Source of the DNA: Candidatus Limosilactobacillus merdipullorum
GTDB lineage: Bacteria; Bacillota; Bacilli; Lactobacillales; Lactobacillaceae
Length of the DNA stretch: 44,184 bases
Assembly: GCA_019113965.1 (NCBI GenBank)
Contig: DXGK01000031.1
Coordinates: 1 to 44,184, forward strand
Reading direction: 5' to 3'
The notes beneath the pieces were generated by a model, which saw only the letters and a list, made by a program, of their open reading frames with translations, did not search any database and had not been told where the DNA came from. Within the stretch, counting starts at the first letter, position 1; each line of letters opens with the position of its first letter. Both the position numbers and the translations under genes were made by a program. Shown here piece after piece: positions 17,134 through 25,719 of the stretch.

Positions 17134-17733
17134 TTATTGTGCAACGACAACCATCGCTGGCCGCAGAACACGGTCCTTTAGCTTGTAGCCGGCTTGGTAC
17201 ACCTGAACGACGGTGTCGGGCTTTTGATCTCCAGTCACAGCCGTCGTCGAAACGGCTTGGTGAACGGTCGGATCAAACGGCTTCCCGTCGGCTTCAATCT
17301 CGGTTACCCCGTGCTCCTTGAGGGCCTTGACCAGGTGGTCGTGAACCATCTGGATACCATCATGCAGCTGCTTTCCCTGGTCATCTTCGACCTTGATGGC
17401 AAGGGCACGCTTCAGGTTGTCCAGCACCGGCAGGATTTCCTTGATCAAGTCCTGACCTTCGTACTTGAGCAGGTCTGCCCGCTCTTTCTTAAAGTGGTTG
17501 GTCATGTTTTGAATCTCTGCCTCGGCACGCAGGTATAAGTCGTCCTTCTTGGCCAGTTGGTCCTTTAGGTCGGCTACCTGCTTTTCCAGCTTTGCCGTGT
17601 CAGACTTTTTGACGTCTGCATCGGCCTGCTTGGCTTTTTCAGCTGGCTTTGGCGATGGCTTCTTTTGGCCTTCAGCTGGCTGGTCAGTTGCTTTTTGCTT
17701 ACTTGCCTTGTCAGCCTTTGTTTCTTCAGCCAT
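17134..17733 (-). CDS. grpE: Nucleotide exchange factor GrpE
   Basis: Promotes ADP release from DnaK and acts as a temperature sensor of the cycle. The first 60 or so residues are charged and low in complexity (rich in Lys, Ala, Glu). A coiled coil from about 45 to 90 follows, with the family segments EILPVLDNLKRAL and the C-terminal beta domain VYQAGYKLKDRVLRPAMVVVAQ. It has 199 residues. AAGGAGG precedes the ATG. It lies 15 bases after hrcA and 35 before dnaK, so the heat-shock operon is compact. Confidence 0.97.
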   Translation of the reverse strand: MAEETKADKASKQKATDQPAEGQKKPSPKPAEKAKQADADVKKSDTAKLEKQVADLKDQLAKKDDLYLRAEAEIQNMTNHFKKERADLLKYEGQDLIKEILPVLDNLKRALAIKVEDDQGKQLHDGIQMVHDHLVKALKEHGVTEIEADGKPFDPTVHQAVSTTAVTGDQKPDTVVQVYQAGYKLKDRVLRPAMVVVAQ

Positions 17734-17748
17734 TCTCTTTCCTCCTTG

Positions 17749-18798
17749 TTATTGGTTATAGAAATGATGGTAGTAGTCCAACAGCCGCTGGGCCAGTTCC
17801 CGGCGGAAGGCATCCACGATCCCGATCGTCCGGGAATATGGCATCCGCGTTGGGCCGAGAACGGCGATGATTCCCTTACCATACTGGTCAACGTCGTAAG
17901 TAGCGGTAATCAAGCTGTAGTTCTTCATCAAATCACTGTCGGCAATTTCGTTACCAATTTTGACACTAATCCCGTTTTCCGGGGAATCGGCATCAATTAG
18001 GTGCGATAAACGGTCGTTGGTGTCAAGCAATCCGTAAAGGGCCTTGATGGCCTGCGGGTCCTCGTTGACTGAATAACCGAGAAGGTTCATCCGGCCACCA
18101 ACAAAGAAATGTTCCTGCTTGGCGTGCTTCAAAATATCGTCGAAGAGGTCCAAGAAACCGTCGGCACTTTCGAGGTGCTGGGCAACCTTTGCTGGAATGT
18201 CGGTATTTAATCGTTGGACAACTTCTGGCAAAGTCAAACCAGTCAGCTGGTCGTTAATCAACCGCACCACCGTCTCAAGGCTTTCACCACTCATTGACCG
18301 CGGAATATTAAAGGTTTGACTTTCCACGTCCCCCGAGTCGGTAACGAGGATCGCCATGACCTTTTGATTTCCCAGCGGAACTAACCGGAAGCCGCTTAAG
18401 CGAACTTCTTCTTGTTCGGGCTTGAGGGTGAAGGTGGTGAAAGTTGTCAGTTGCGATAATATATCAGCAGAATGTGAAATCAATTCGTCAATCTTGCCGA
18501 ACCCCATTCCCAGTGAATGCTGGATAACCAACAGGTCATTGTCCGTGACGGCATCCGGATTTAGCAGGTGGTCAACGTAAAAACGATACCCCTTCTCAGA
18601 AGGAAAACGTCCTGAAGAGGAATGTTCCTTTTCAATCAGTCCCGCCTTCTCTAAGACGGCCATCTCGTTTCTCACGGTAGCTGAGCTCACACGTTGCGGC
18701 AGCTTAGCAGCCAGCGTTTTAGAGCCAACCGGTTGACCCGTTGCCGTGTATTGCCTTACAATTTGTTGCAAAATGTCTTTTTGGCGCTGGGTGAGCAT
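17749..18798 (-). CDS. hrcA: Heat-inducible transcription repressor HrcA
   Basis: Repressor that binds CIRCE and whose activity depends on the GroE chaperonin in Firmicutes. The N-terminal winged helix-turn-helix reads MLTQRQKDILQQIVRQY, then SSATVRNEMAVLEKAGL; the HSSSGRFPSEKGYRFYV segment is diagnostic. The length of 349 residues is normal. It is the first gene of hrcA-grpE-dnaK-dnaJ. A CIRCE element lies 18 bases before its start, so it represses its own operon. Confidence 0.98.
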   Translation of the reverse strand: MLTQRQKDILQQIVRQYTATGQPVGSKTLAAKLPQRVSSATVRNEMAVLEKAGLIEKEHSSSGRFPSEKGYRFYVDHLLNPDAVTDNDLLVIQHSLGMGFGKIDELISHSADILSQLTTFTTFTLKPEQEEVRLSGFRLVPLGNQKVMAILVTDSGDVESQTFNIPRSMSGESLETVVRLINDQLTGLTLPEVVQRLNTDIPAKVAQHLESADGFLDLFDDILKHAKQEHFFVGGRMNLLGYSVNEDPQAIKALYGLLDTNDRLSHLIDADSPENGISVKIGNEIADSDLMKNYSLITATYDVDQYGKGIIAVLGPTRMPYSRTIGIVDAFRRELAQRLLDYYHHFYNQ

Positions 18799-18815
18799 GA
18801 ATCACCACTTCCTTT

Positions 18816-18842
18816 TTAGCACTCACCCTTGTTAAGTGCTAA
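18816..18842. promoter_or_regulatory. CIRCE operator for HrcA
   Basis: The inverted repeat TTAGCACTC, nine bases, AAGTGCTAA matches CIRCE (TTAGCACTC-N9-GAGTGCTAA) with a single difference. It lies at the expected transcription start of hrcA, between the -10 and the ribosome site. Confidence 0.97.
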
Positions 18843-18853
18843 ATACATTTTCT

Positions 18854-18882
18854 AATATAACAACCAGTTACTGAAAAGTCAA
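18854..18882 (-). promoter_or_regulatory. hrcA operon promoter (SigA type)
   Basis: On the minus strand, -35 TTGACT (18882-18877), 17-base spacer, -10 TATATT (18859-18854). CIRCE follows immediately, so repression would block initiation or clearance. Confidence 0.88.
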
Positions 18883-18916
18883 GAAACGTCAAAGTATATT
18901 TTTGAAAGGATTTATC

Positions 18917-19288
18917 ATGTCGTCAACAGAGCATCGTTACATCCAGCCAACCGGACCCAAGGACGCAATGGAATTAATCCAAAAGCTGTTTAACAAGTAC
19001 CGCAACGCAACCCTCACCGCCGAGTTACTATCCTACCACCAGAACCTAACTCGGCGCTTGCAAACCGACATTAAGCATGCTGCCGACCAGGAAAATAACC
19101 AACAGTTAGCCCAGCAACTGGCCTCAATGACCGCATTGATGCAAAGCTGGACTGCCATCCGCTTGGCTGGTCGCCCCTTCCCGGGAAAAATGCACCACTT
19201 CAAGCTGGATGTTAACACCAGTCCCCACTACAAAATGAAAAATCACAAAATCGGCCAGGCCGGCGGACACCGGTCGTCACGACACTAA
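18917..19288 (+). CDS. Uncharacterised 123-residue protein divergent from hrcA
   Basis: I do not recognise this protein. From residue 14 to about 85 it is predicted to be mainly helical and rich in Gln, Leu and Asn, with no hydrophobic membrane segment. The C-terminal 40 residues are basic and rich in His and Lys (PGKMHHFKLD, HYKMKNHK, ending HRSSRH), which could bind nucleic acid or metal. The ATG at 18917 has AAAGGA upstream, better than the TTG at 18902. It is the only plus-strand gene among the minus-strand housekeeping genes here. It shares the short CIRCE-containing region with hrcA and is followed by a clear terminator, which supports a real gene. Confidence 0.72.
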   Translation: MSSTEHRYIQPTGPKDAMELIQKLFNKYRNATLTAELLSYHQNLTRRLQTDIKHAADQENNQQLAQQLASMTALMQSWTAIRLAGRPFPGKMHHFKLDVNTSPHYKMKNHKIGQAGGHRSSRH

Positions 19289-19320
19289 AAAACAGCGGTG
19301 ACCAAATCCCCGCTGTTTTT
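19288..19320. terminator. Bidirectional terminator between the 123-residue gene and the TrmH-type gene
   Basis: A perfect 11-bp stem (19288-19298 with 19310-19320) with A-run and T-run on either side, working for both converging genes. Confidence 0.88.
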
Positions 19321-19324
19321 TCTG

Positions 19325-20194
19325 TTAGTGGTCTAACCGACGGGCTAGTTCCCAAAACGCCAGTGCCGAAGCCGCCGCCACGTTTAGTGAATCCACACCG
19401 GCAGCCATTGGAATCTTAATCGTATAGTCGCTCTGTTCAATCGTCTTCGCCCGCAATCCCGGACCTTCCGAACCAAGGATAATGGCTAACTTATCGACCC
19501 GGTCTAATTGGGGGTCACCAATGTTGATCGTATTATGCCGGAGCGCCATCGCCGCCGTTTGGTAACCAAACTGGTGCAACAGGTTAATTCCCTGTCTTTG
19601 CCAGAGCTGGCCATCAACGTAAGTCCATGGTACCTGAAACACCGTCCCCATGGCAGCCCGCGATGAACGACGGTAAAGCGGGTCGGCAGAATCGGTGGTG
19701 ATCAGCACTCCGTCAATTCCCAAAGCGGCCGCCGACCGGAAAATCGCCCCCACGTTGGCCGGGTTAACCACTCTTTCCAACACGGCAATCCGCGGGTGTT
19801 CAACAGTGATTCCAGCCAAAAAGTCGGCCAAGTCTGGCCGCTGGACCCGGTTCATGACTACGAGAGCCCCGCGCAGTAAGTTATAGCCGGCAAAGTGGCG
19901 GATGAGGTCACTGGTGACCACGTAAATTGGCGTCTGCCCGAGCCCGCCGGTGTGGTTGACCGTCATTTCATGGTCCAGGTCAGCTAAGTCCCGCTGGAGT
20001 GCTTTTTCTTCTACCAGAAGGGAGACCGGCCGATAGCCAGCACGTAAAGCCCGCTCAATCACCTTCGGGCTTTCAGCAACAAAAAGACCCGGTCGCTGAT
20101 CTTTGTGTGCATGAAACAGCTGCGCCTCGGTCAGTCGCACGTAGGGAGCTAGTGCTGGATCAGCCAGGTCGGTCACCTTAGTCAAATTGTACAT
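19325..20194 (-). CDS. TrmH/SpoU-family RNA 2'-O-methyltransferase
   Basis: A SPOUT-fold methyltransferase that transfers a methyl group from S-adenosylmethionine to a ribose 2'-OH in tRNA or rRNA. The three family motifs are visible: motif 1 VVNPANVGAIFRSAAALG, motif 2 AIILGSEGPGL, motif 3 IPMAAGVDSLNVAAASA. An N-terminal substrate-binding part of about 110 residues precedes them, as in RlmB-like proteins. The ATG at 20194 is preferred; a TTG at 20200 has slightly better spacing to a weak GGGG ribosome site, so the start is uncertain by two codons. The exact RNA target cannot be told. It follows ribF by about 95 bases. Confidence 0.9.
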   Translation of the reverse strand: MYNLTKVTDLADPALAPYVRLTEAQLFHAHKDQRPGLFVAESPKVIERALRAGYRPVSLLVEEKALQRDLADLDHEMTVNHTGGLGQTPIYVVTSDLIRHFAGYNLLRGALVVMNRVQRPDLADFLAGITVEHPRIAVLERVVNPANVGAIFRSAAALGIDGVLITTDSADPLYRRSSRAAMGTVFQVPWTYVDGQLWQRQGINLLHQFGYQTAAMALRHNTINIGDPQLDRVDKLAIILGSEGPGLRAKTIEQSDYTIKIPMAAGVDSLNVAAASALAFWELARRLDH

Positions 20195-20288
20195 TGTCAA
20201 TCAACCCCGTCTCTGCAATGCTGTCGTCGTTACCACCTTGAAGCTCATTTGCTTGAACAAGGCAACAGGCGGCCACTCCTGCCTTCTC

Positions 20289-21251
20289 CTAGTCGTCCAA
20301 CGGTTCCCGATGTGGGTGTTTCCGTAAATAATCGACCGTCTGCTGACGGTCCACTTCCATCTGGGCAACCAACTCATCCACCCCTGCAAACTTGTGGGTG
20401 TCACGGAGCCGCCGGTACCATTCGACAACCACTTCTTCACCGTAAACCATGGAATGAAAATTAAACAGGTTAATCTCCAAGGTTTTGGCTGCCCCATAGC
20501 CAAAGGTTTCGTTATGGCCAATGTTGGCCATTCCGCCAAACCACTGCTGACCGATCTTCACCCGGGTCACATAAACCCCTTCTGGTGGTAAGACCGTTAC
20601 TGCTGGCGTGTCGATGTTGAGGGTGGGAAAGCCGATTTGGCGGCCCCGCGCAAAGCCGTGAACCACTAGCCCGGTCGTCTGGTAACAATAGCCAAGGCCC
20701 TTATTGGACGCTTCAATGTCACCAGCCAGGATTTGACTGCGGATACTGCTGGTGCCGACCTTGTCGTCATCGGTTGTTAACGTCGGGACCGCCACCACCT
20801 GAAAGCGTTCCCGAGCTAAGTACGGCAGGTTGGCCATGGCGGCATCCGGCCCGCTGCCAAAGGTATGGTCTTCACCCGCAACGACAATTTGTGGATGAAA
20901 GGCCATCAAGTAGTGGTTAACAAACTCCTGTGGTGTCTGGGCCCCGTAGGCAGAAGTGAAATCAATTACGTAGGTGATGGTGGCGCCGAGCTTGGCAAAG
21001 AGGTGCAGCTTTTGTCCCAGGGTAGTCAGGTAGCGCGCCCCACCATCAATCCTCCGGTAGACAACTGCCGGTGAGTGATTATAAGTCAATACCGCCAAGG
21101 GAAGGCCCTGTTGGTCGGCCAGCTGCTTGGCGGTCCGAATTACCCGCTGGTGGCCACGGTGAACCCCATCAAAAAAGCCCATCGCCAAAACCACCGGACC
21201 TGCTGGAATGACCTCTTTGTCCAGTGGGTGATGAATCCGAATTACTTTCAC
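20289..21251 (-). CDS. ribF: Bifunctional riboflavin kinase / FAD synthetase
   Basis: Converts riboflavin to FMN and then FAD. The N-terminal adenylyltransferase domain shows GFFDGVHRGHQ (about residues 26-36) and GTSSIRSQI; the C-terminal kinase domain shows GFARGRQIGFPTLNI with the following IDTPAVTVLPPEGVY. The length of 320 residues is normal. The gene overlaps the end of truB by 4 bases (ATGA), so the two are translationally coupled. The 90 bases between ribF and the methyltransferase gene show no feature I can support. Confidence 0.97.
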   Translation of the reverse strand: MKVIRIHHPLDKEVIPAGPVVLAMGFFDGVHRGHQRVIRTAKQLADQQGLPLAVLTYNHSPAVVYRRIDGGARYLTTLGQKLHLFAKLGATITYVIDFTSAYGAQTPQEFVNHYLMAFHPQIVVAGEDHTFGSGPDAAMANLPYLARERFQVVAVPTLTTDDDKVGTSSIRSQILAGDIEASNKGLGYCYQTTGLVVHGFARGRQIGFPTLNIDTPAVTVLPPEGVYVTRVKIGQQWFGGMANIGHNETFGYGAAKTLEINLFNFHSMVYGEEVVVEWYRRLRDTHKFAGVDELVAQMEVDRQQTVDYLRKHPHREPLDD

Positions 21252-22165
21252 GACGCATCCTCCTCACTGACCGAAATCATCTTCAGCGGTTTGTAGTGCT
21301 CATCGTCAGCCCGGTAGTAAAGAGCCTTCAGCCGACCACCGAAAAAGAGCGCAATTCGCTCGGCATCAGTTGGCAGTTCTTTGGTAGTCAACCAGCCACC
21401 GTTTTTGACGGCTTGCCATTGTTCCTTGCTTAATTTGACTTGTGGCCAGTCCTCAAAGACCGTCTCGATCGGCAGGAGGTACTCACCAATCAGCTGATTG
21501 GCCACCAGGTCGTCGATATCATGCAAGCTGACGGTCTGGTCGATGGTAAAGCCACCACTGGCTACCCTGGTCAGCGAACTCATCACTCCGGGATAGCCGA
21601 TTAGTTTCGCCAGGTCGACCGCCAGTGTCCGGACATAGGTCCCTTTACTGCATTTGACCTTGAAACGGATCCGCTGCTGGTGCTGGTCATCCTCGTAGTT
21701 CGTTGACACCAGGTCGAACTGGTAGATGGTGACCTGCCGCTTTGGCCGGTCAACCTCCTGGTGGGCCCGGGCATACTCGTAGAGGTGCTTGCCATTGACC
21801 CGCACCGCAGAATACATTGGCGGTACCTGCGTGATCTGGCCAGTTAGCTTCTTCATTGCTGCCTTGATCTGTTCATCACTGATTGCCGCGTCGACGTCTT
21901 GGTGGGCAATCACCTTGCCGTCGAGGTCTTCCGACTCGGTTGCCGTCCCCACCAGCAATTCGCCGACGTAGGTTTTGGGCTGTTCGTGGAGGAAGTTAAC
22001 CACCTTGGTCGCCTTGCCAACACAGATCGGCAAAACGCCGTCGACCCCCGGATCGAGGGTGCCGGCATGGCCAATCCGCTTTTCGTGAAGGACGTGGCGC
22101 AGCCGGCTCACGCAGGCAAAACTGGTCATTCCACGGTCCTTGTATAACGCAATAATTCCGTCCAT
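21248..22165 (-). CDS. truB: tRNA pseudouridine-55 synthase TruB
   Basis: Makes pseudouridine 55 in the T-loop of nearly all tRNAs. The catalytic Asp38 is in GHAGTLDPGVDGVLP, and the YSAVRVNGKHLYEYAR and RCSKGTYVRTLAVDL-like segments follow. The frame also has an ATG at 22174, but that codon directly abuts the GAAGGG ribosome site; the ATG at 22165 sits 9 bases after it and gives 305 residues. It overlaps ribF by 4 bases. A TATAAT lies about 30 bases upstream of the start, so truB-ribF can be transcribed separately from rbfA. Confidence 0.96.
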   Translation of the reverse strand: MDGIIALYKDRGMTSFACVSRLRHVLHEKRIGHAGTLDPGVDGVLPICVGKATKVVNFLHEQPKTYVGELLVGTATESEDLDGKVIAHQDVDAAISDEQIKAAMKKLTGQITQVPPMYSAVRVNGKHLYEYARAHQEVDRPKRQVTIYQFDLVSTNYEDDQHQQRIRFKVKCSKGTYVRTLAVDLAKLIGYPGVMSSLTRVASGGFTIDQTVSLHDIDDLVANQLIGEYLLPIETVFEDWPQVKLSKEQWQAVKNGGWLTTKELPTDAERIALFFGGRLKALYYRADDEHYKPLKMISVSEEDAS

Positions 22166-22194
22166 CTGTTTCATCCCTTCGTTAAATCACCACC

Positions 22195-22200
22195 ATTATA
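22195..22200 (-). promoter_or_regulatory. -10 element before truB-ribF
   Basis: A perfect TATAAT on the minus strand (22200-22195), 29 bases before the truB start. A matching -35 is not convincing (the nearest TTGTCA is only 14 bases away). Confidence 0.5.
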
Positions 22201-22204
22201 CATC

Positions 22205-22249
22205 AAACGGCTCCTGACAATCGGAATCACCGACTGTGGGGAGCCGTTT
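22205..22249 (-). terminator. Long hairpin after rbfA
   Basis: Arms 22240-22249 and 22205-22214 form a perfect 10-bp stem, and an inner 7-bp stem (CAGTCGG with CCGATTG) extends it. There is no T-run behind it on the minus strand, so it may act as an RNA-stabilising 3' end rather than as an intrinsic terminator. Confidence 0.5.
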
Positions 22250-22269
22250 ACTCTGATAACCACTAGTTG

Positions 22270-22635
22270 CTAGAACTCATGGTCTTTTTGGTGTAATTCG
22301 TTCAATAATTGGTCAATCCGGTTGCCATAAGCAATCGATGGGTCGCGCTTAAATGAAATTTCAGGTGTTTTGAAAATGTTTAACCGTGCCCCCAAAAGGC
22401 TCCGAATCAATCCTGTCGCCTTGTCCAATCCGGCTTGAGCTTTTTCACCGTCAGAAGCCTTATCTGACAAGATGCTGTAGTAAATCGTGGCCTGTTGCAG
22501 GTCGCCAGTAACGTCAACATCGGTAATTGTGACGCCCTGAACCCGCGGGTCGCGAACACGCTTCAGTAAAATGTCATCGACTTCACGCTTGATTTCTTGT
22601 GCCAGCCGGTCAACCCGGTAACGTTTGTTTGGCAT
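22270..22635 (-). CDS. rbfA: Ribosome-binding factor A
   Basis: Small KH-fold factor needed for maturation of the 30S subunit and 16S rRNA 5'-end processing, especially in the cold. It starts MPNKRYRVDRLAQEIKREV, which is typical, and carries the conserved DPRV segment and the central DVTGDLQQATIYYS strand. It has 121 residues. AGGAGG precedes the start by 5 bases, and infB ends 15 bases upstream, so it closes the nusA-infB operon. Confidence 0.97.
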   Translation of the reverse strand: MPNKRYRVDRLAQEIKREVDDILLKRVRDPRVQGVTITDVDVTGDLQQATIYYSILSDKASDGEKAQAGLDKATGLIRSLLGARLNIFKTPEISFKRDPSIAYGNRIDQLLNELHQKDHEF

Positions 22636-22650
22636 GGCGTCCTCCTTTGC

Positions 22651-25056
22651 TTACTTCTGTGGAACTGCCTTCATCTTGTAGGCTTCGATCACGTCGCCTT
22701 CCTTGATGTCGTTGTAGTTGGCAATCGTCATCCCACATTCGTAGCCCTGCTTGACTTCCTTGACGTCGTCCTTGAACCGCTTCAAGGAACCGAGTTCCCC
22801 TTCGTAGATGACCACGCCGTCTCGGATCAGACGGACCTTGGAATCACGGGTAATCCGACCGCTGGTAACCATCCCACCGGCAATCGTGCCGACCTTGGAT
22901 GCCCGGTAAAGCTGGCGAACTTCAACCTGGCCCAGGACTTCTTCCTTGTAAACCGGTTCAAGCATCCCCTTCATGGCATCCTCAACTTCTTCGATTGCGT
23001 TGTAGATAACCCGGTGTAGCCGAATATCGATGTTATTAGCATCGGCTTCGGACTGGGCAATGGGTGTCGGTCGAACGTTGAAACCGATGATAACGGCGTT
23101 AGAAGCCTCGGCCAAGGTGACGTCAGATTCAGAAATGGCACCAACGGCCTGGTGGATAATGTCCACCCGCACACCGTCGACCTTGATCTTCTGCAGCGAC
23201 TGTGACAGGGCTTCAACAGAACCCTGCACGTCGGCCTTGATGATAATTGGCAGAGTCTTCATTTCACCCTTCTTCATCGTGGCAAACAGGTTGTCCAGGG
23301 TCACGTGAGAAGTCCGCTGACGTTCTTCTTCCAGTGCCCGCTTAGCACGCTCTTCACCGGCAGCACGAGCAGTCTTTTCATCCTTAAAGACAACGAAGCG
23401 GTCCCCGGCTTCTGGCACGTCGTTGAGCCCGGTGACTTCGACTGGCGTCGATGGCGTTGCCGCATCGATGGCCTTGCCGTTTTCGTTGTTCATCGTCCGG
23501 ACACGGCCAAAGGTGTTACCGACAACGATTGGGTCACCAACGTGCATTGTCCCTTGCTGAATCAGCAGCGTTGCCACAGGACCCTTCCCCTGGTCAAGCC
23601 GGGCTTCAACAACTGAACCGGCAGCCCGTTGGTCCGGGTTAGCCTTCAGTTCCATCATTTCGGCTTGCAGGAGGATCATGTCCAGCAGTTCGTCGATGTT
23701 CTTACCGAACTTCGCGGAGATCTGAACGTAAATGGTGTCACCACCCCAGTCTTCTGGGATCAGACCGTACTTGGTCAGTTGCTGGGTGACGTTATCCGGG
23801 TTAGCACCTGGCTTATCAATCTTGTTAACGGCAACAATAATTGGGGTCTTGGCAGCCTTGGCGTGGTTGATTGCTTCAACCGTTTGCGGCATTACCCCGT
23901 CGTCGGCCGCAACAACCAGGACAGTGATGTCGGTGATGTTGGCACCACGCGCCCGCATTTCGGTAAAGGCGGCGTGTCCAGGAGTGTCCAGGAAGGTAAT
24001 CATCTTCCCGTCGTACTTAACCTGGTAGGCACCGATCGCCTGGGTAATCCCGCCGGCTTCGTGAGCCGTCACGTGGGAGTGGCGAATCTTATCCAGCAGG
24101 GTCGTCTTACCGTGGTCAACGTGACCCATGACGGTTACTACTGGTGGACGCGGAACCTGGTGTTCGGTATTTTCTTCGCTTTCCTTGAAGAACTGGTCGA
24201 TATCGGCAACGTCGACCTGAACCTTTTCCTTAGCTTCGATCCCGTAGTCGGCAGCCAGGATTTCGATCGTATCCTTGTCCAGTGCCTGGTTCTGGTTAAC
24301 CATCACACCGAGCATGAACAGCTTCTTCACAATTTCAGCGGTTGACCGGTGCAGCATCTTTGACAGGTCCTGGACGTTCATCCCGTCAGTGTATTCCAAT
24401 ACCTTCGGCAGCGGCCGGTCTTTCCGGGCCGTTGGCTGCTTGTGCTCAACCTGACGGAGCCGCTGGTTGTTATGACGGTTCTTCCGCCGTTCACGGCGGT
24501 TTTTACGCCGGTTGCGCTTGCTGTTGCCATTGTTCAGGCTGCCGCCAAACCGGCCGTCGCCATTGTTTTGGCCGTGTTGTTGGTTGTTGTTATTTGAACC
24601 ACCATTTTGCTGGTTCTTTTGGCGTTCCTGGCGCCGTTCACGACGACGTTTAGCCCGGCTTTCGTGCTTCTTGTTGCCCTGCTGGTCGTTGTGTTGGTTT
24701 TGACCATGGTTGTTGTTTTGGTGGTTATCGTTCTTCTGTTGACGGTTATGGTTGACAGCACCACGATTATCCTGGTGCTTTGGCTTCTTGCCATTATGCT
24801 GGTTGCCATGATTGGTCTGACCGGTTTGGTGCTTGGCTTTTACTGGTTGGGCCTGCTTTTGGTTGCCCTGGTGCTGAGCACCATTGTTGCCCGCCTTCTT
24901 TTGCTGGGCAATCTGGCGTAATTGAGCCGCCTGGTCAGGGGTCACTGACGACATGTGGCTCTTAATCTTTAAACCCTGTTCGTTGGCCAGCTTGACCAGT
25001 GCCTTGCTCGGCATTGATAGTTCCTTTGCTAGTTGATAAATTCGTTCTTTGGCCAT
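22651..25056 (-). CDS. infB: Translation initiation factor IF-2
   Basis: GTPase that brings fMet-tRNA to the 30S subunit and promotes subunit joining. The short N-terminal domain ([18 protein letters not shown]) is followed by a low-complexity linker, about residues 50-205, made almost wholly of Asn, Gln, His, Lys and Arg. The G domain has [14 protein letters not shown] and NKID; the C-terminal domains end [11 protein letters not shown]. The length of 801 residues is usual for lactobacilli. The linker resembles those of other lactobacilli in being fast-evolving but is notably rich in Asn and Gln. It lies 22 bases after ylxQ. Confidence 0.98.
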   Translation of the reverse strand: MAKERIYQLAKELSMPSKALVKLANEQGLKIKSHMSSVTPDQAAQLRQIAQQKKAGNNGAQHQGNQKQAQPVKAKHQTGQTNHGNQHNGKKPKHQDNRGAVNHNRQQKNDNHQNNNHGQNQHNDQQGNKKHESRAKRRRERRQERQKNQQNGGSNNNNQQHGQNNGDGRFGGSLNNGNSKRNRRKNRRERRKNRHNNQRLRQVEHKQPTARKDRPLPKVLEYTDGMNVQDLSKMLHRSTAEIVKKLFMLGVMVNQNQALDKDTIEILAADYGIEAKEKVQVDVADIDQFFKESEENTEHQVPRPPVVTVMGHVDHGKTTLLDKIRHSHVTAHEAGGITQAIGAYQVKYDGKMITFLDTPGHAAFTEMRARGANITDITVLVVAADDGVMPQTVEAINHAKAAKTPIIVAVNKIDKPGANPDNVTQQLTKYGLIPEDWGGDTIYVQISAKFGKNIDELLDMILLQAEMMELKANPDQRAAGSVVEARLDQGKGPVATLLIQQGTMHVGDPIVVGNTFGRVRTMNNENGKAIDAATPSTPVEVTGLNDVPEAGDRFVVFKDEKTARAAGEERAKRALEEERQRTSHVTLDNLFATMKKGEMKTLPIIIKADVQGSVEALSQSLQKIKVDGVRVDIIHQAVGAISESDVTLAEASNAVIIGFNVRPTPIAQSEADANNIDIRLHRVIYNAIEEVEDAMKGMLEPVYKEEVLGQVEVRQLYRASKVGTIAGGMVTSGRITRDSKVRLIRDGVVIYEGELGSLKRFKDDVKEVKQGYECGMTIANYNDIKEGDVIEAYKMKAVPQK

Positions 25057-25078
25057 ACGTCCACGCTCCTTATCTCGG

Positions 25079-25393
25079 TTAATTATTTGTTAGTAATGAA
25101 GTCATTTTTTTCGCAAATCCCGGTTGAGTCACCGCAATTAATTTTCGTTTGGCACCAATCGCCTGGCTGAGTTGGTCGGCATCGTAGGCAGTCACAAGGG
25201 CAATGTGGTAATAATGACACTTATCAGCCACTTTCTTCTCCGTCGCACTTCCGCCATCACTGGCAAAAAAGACCAATTGTGCTTCCCCGTTACGGATTGC
25301 CTGGATGACCGTCGACTCACCACTCACCAACTGACCGGCGCGTCTTGCGAGACCCAACAGCGAGAGGACTTGCTCCTGATTATTTCTGCTCAT
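25079..25393 (-). CDS. ylxQ: L7Ae-family ribosomal protein (YlxQ)
   Basis: A small RNA-binding protein of the L7Ae/L30e group, expected to bind kink-turn RNA; its physiological target is still not well defined. It shows the family segment [25 protein letters not shown]. The frame opens 13 codons earlier, but MSRNNQEQ at 25393 fits the family and gives 104 residues. It overlaps the end of ylxR by 14 bases, so it is probably translated by coupling; an AAGG touches the start codon directly and is too close to act as its ribosome site. Confidence 0.9.
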   Translation of the reverse strand: MSRNNQEQVLSLLGLARRAGQLVSGESTVIQAIRNGEAQLVFFASDGGSATEKKVADKCHYYHIALVTAYDADQLSQAIGAKRKLIAVTQPGFAKKMTSLLTNN

Positions 25394-25682
25394 CCTTAAA
25401 GAGTTCCCGACGAGCTTGCTGGTGGTCGGCATACTTGATTAATTCATCGTAGAAGTCATCGTCAAGTTTGACGTTGAACACCTTATCGATGGTATGCTCA
25501 GCCTTCGCCTTTTTGGCAACTTCAACATCAACGGCCACGTAAGCGCCGCGTCCGGGCTTCTTACCCGTTGGGTCTAAGCTAACTTCATTTTCCTTGTTGC
25601 GAACAATCCGGATCAGTTCACGCTTGGGACGCATCTGGCCCGTCACAACATCCTTACGCATCGGTATTTTTTTCTTTTTCAT
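25380..25682 (-). CDS. ylxR: YlxR/RnpM family nucleic acid-binding protein
   Basis: A basic protein of the YlxR family, recently tied to RNase P modulation in Bacillus (renamed RnpM). The family motif KKIPMRKDVVTG followed by KRELIRIVR and the GRGAYV segment is present. The frame can start at a GTG (25691), but that GTG is itself part of the GGGGTG ribosome site that serves the ATG at 25682, giving 100 residues. It lies between nusA and ylxQ in the conserved order. Confidence 0.92.
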   Translation of the reverse strand: MKKKKIPMRKDVVTGQMRPKRELIRIVRNKENEVSLDPTGKKPGRGAYVAVDVEVAKKAKAEHTIDKVFNVKLDDDFYDELIKYADHQQARRELFKDEQK

Positions 25683-25719
25683 TTGTTTCACCCCGCTGCA
25701 AATCAGATTTTGTTACTTA

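Noticed and set aside
20201-20539. 112-codon minus-strand frame between ribF and the methyltransferase gene
   Set aside because: Most of it overlaps ribF in another frame; no ribosome site and no family resemblance.
23629-24345. 238-codon plus-strand open frame
   Set aside because: Antisense to the GTPase domain of infB; a shadow frame.
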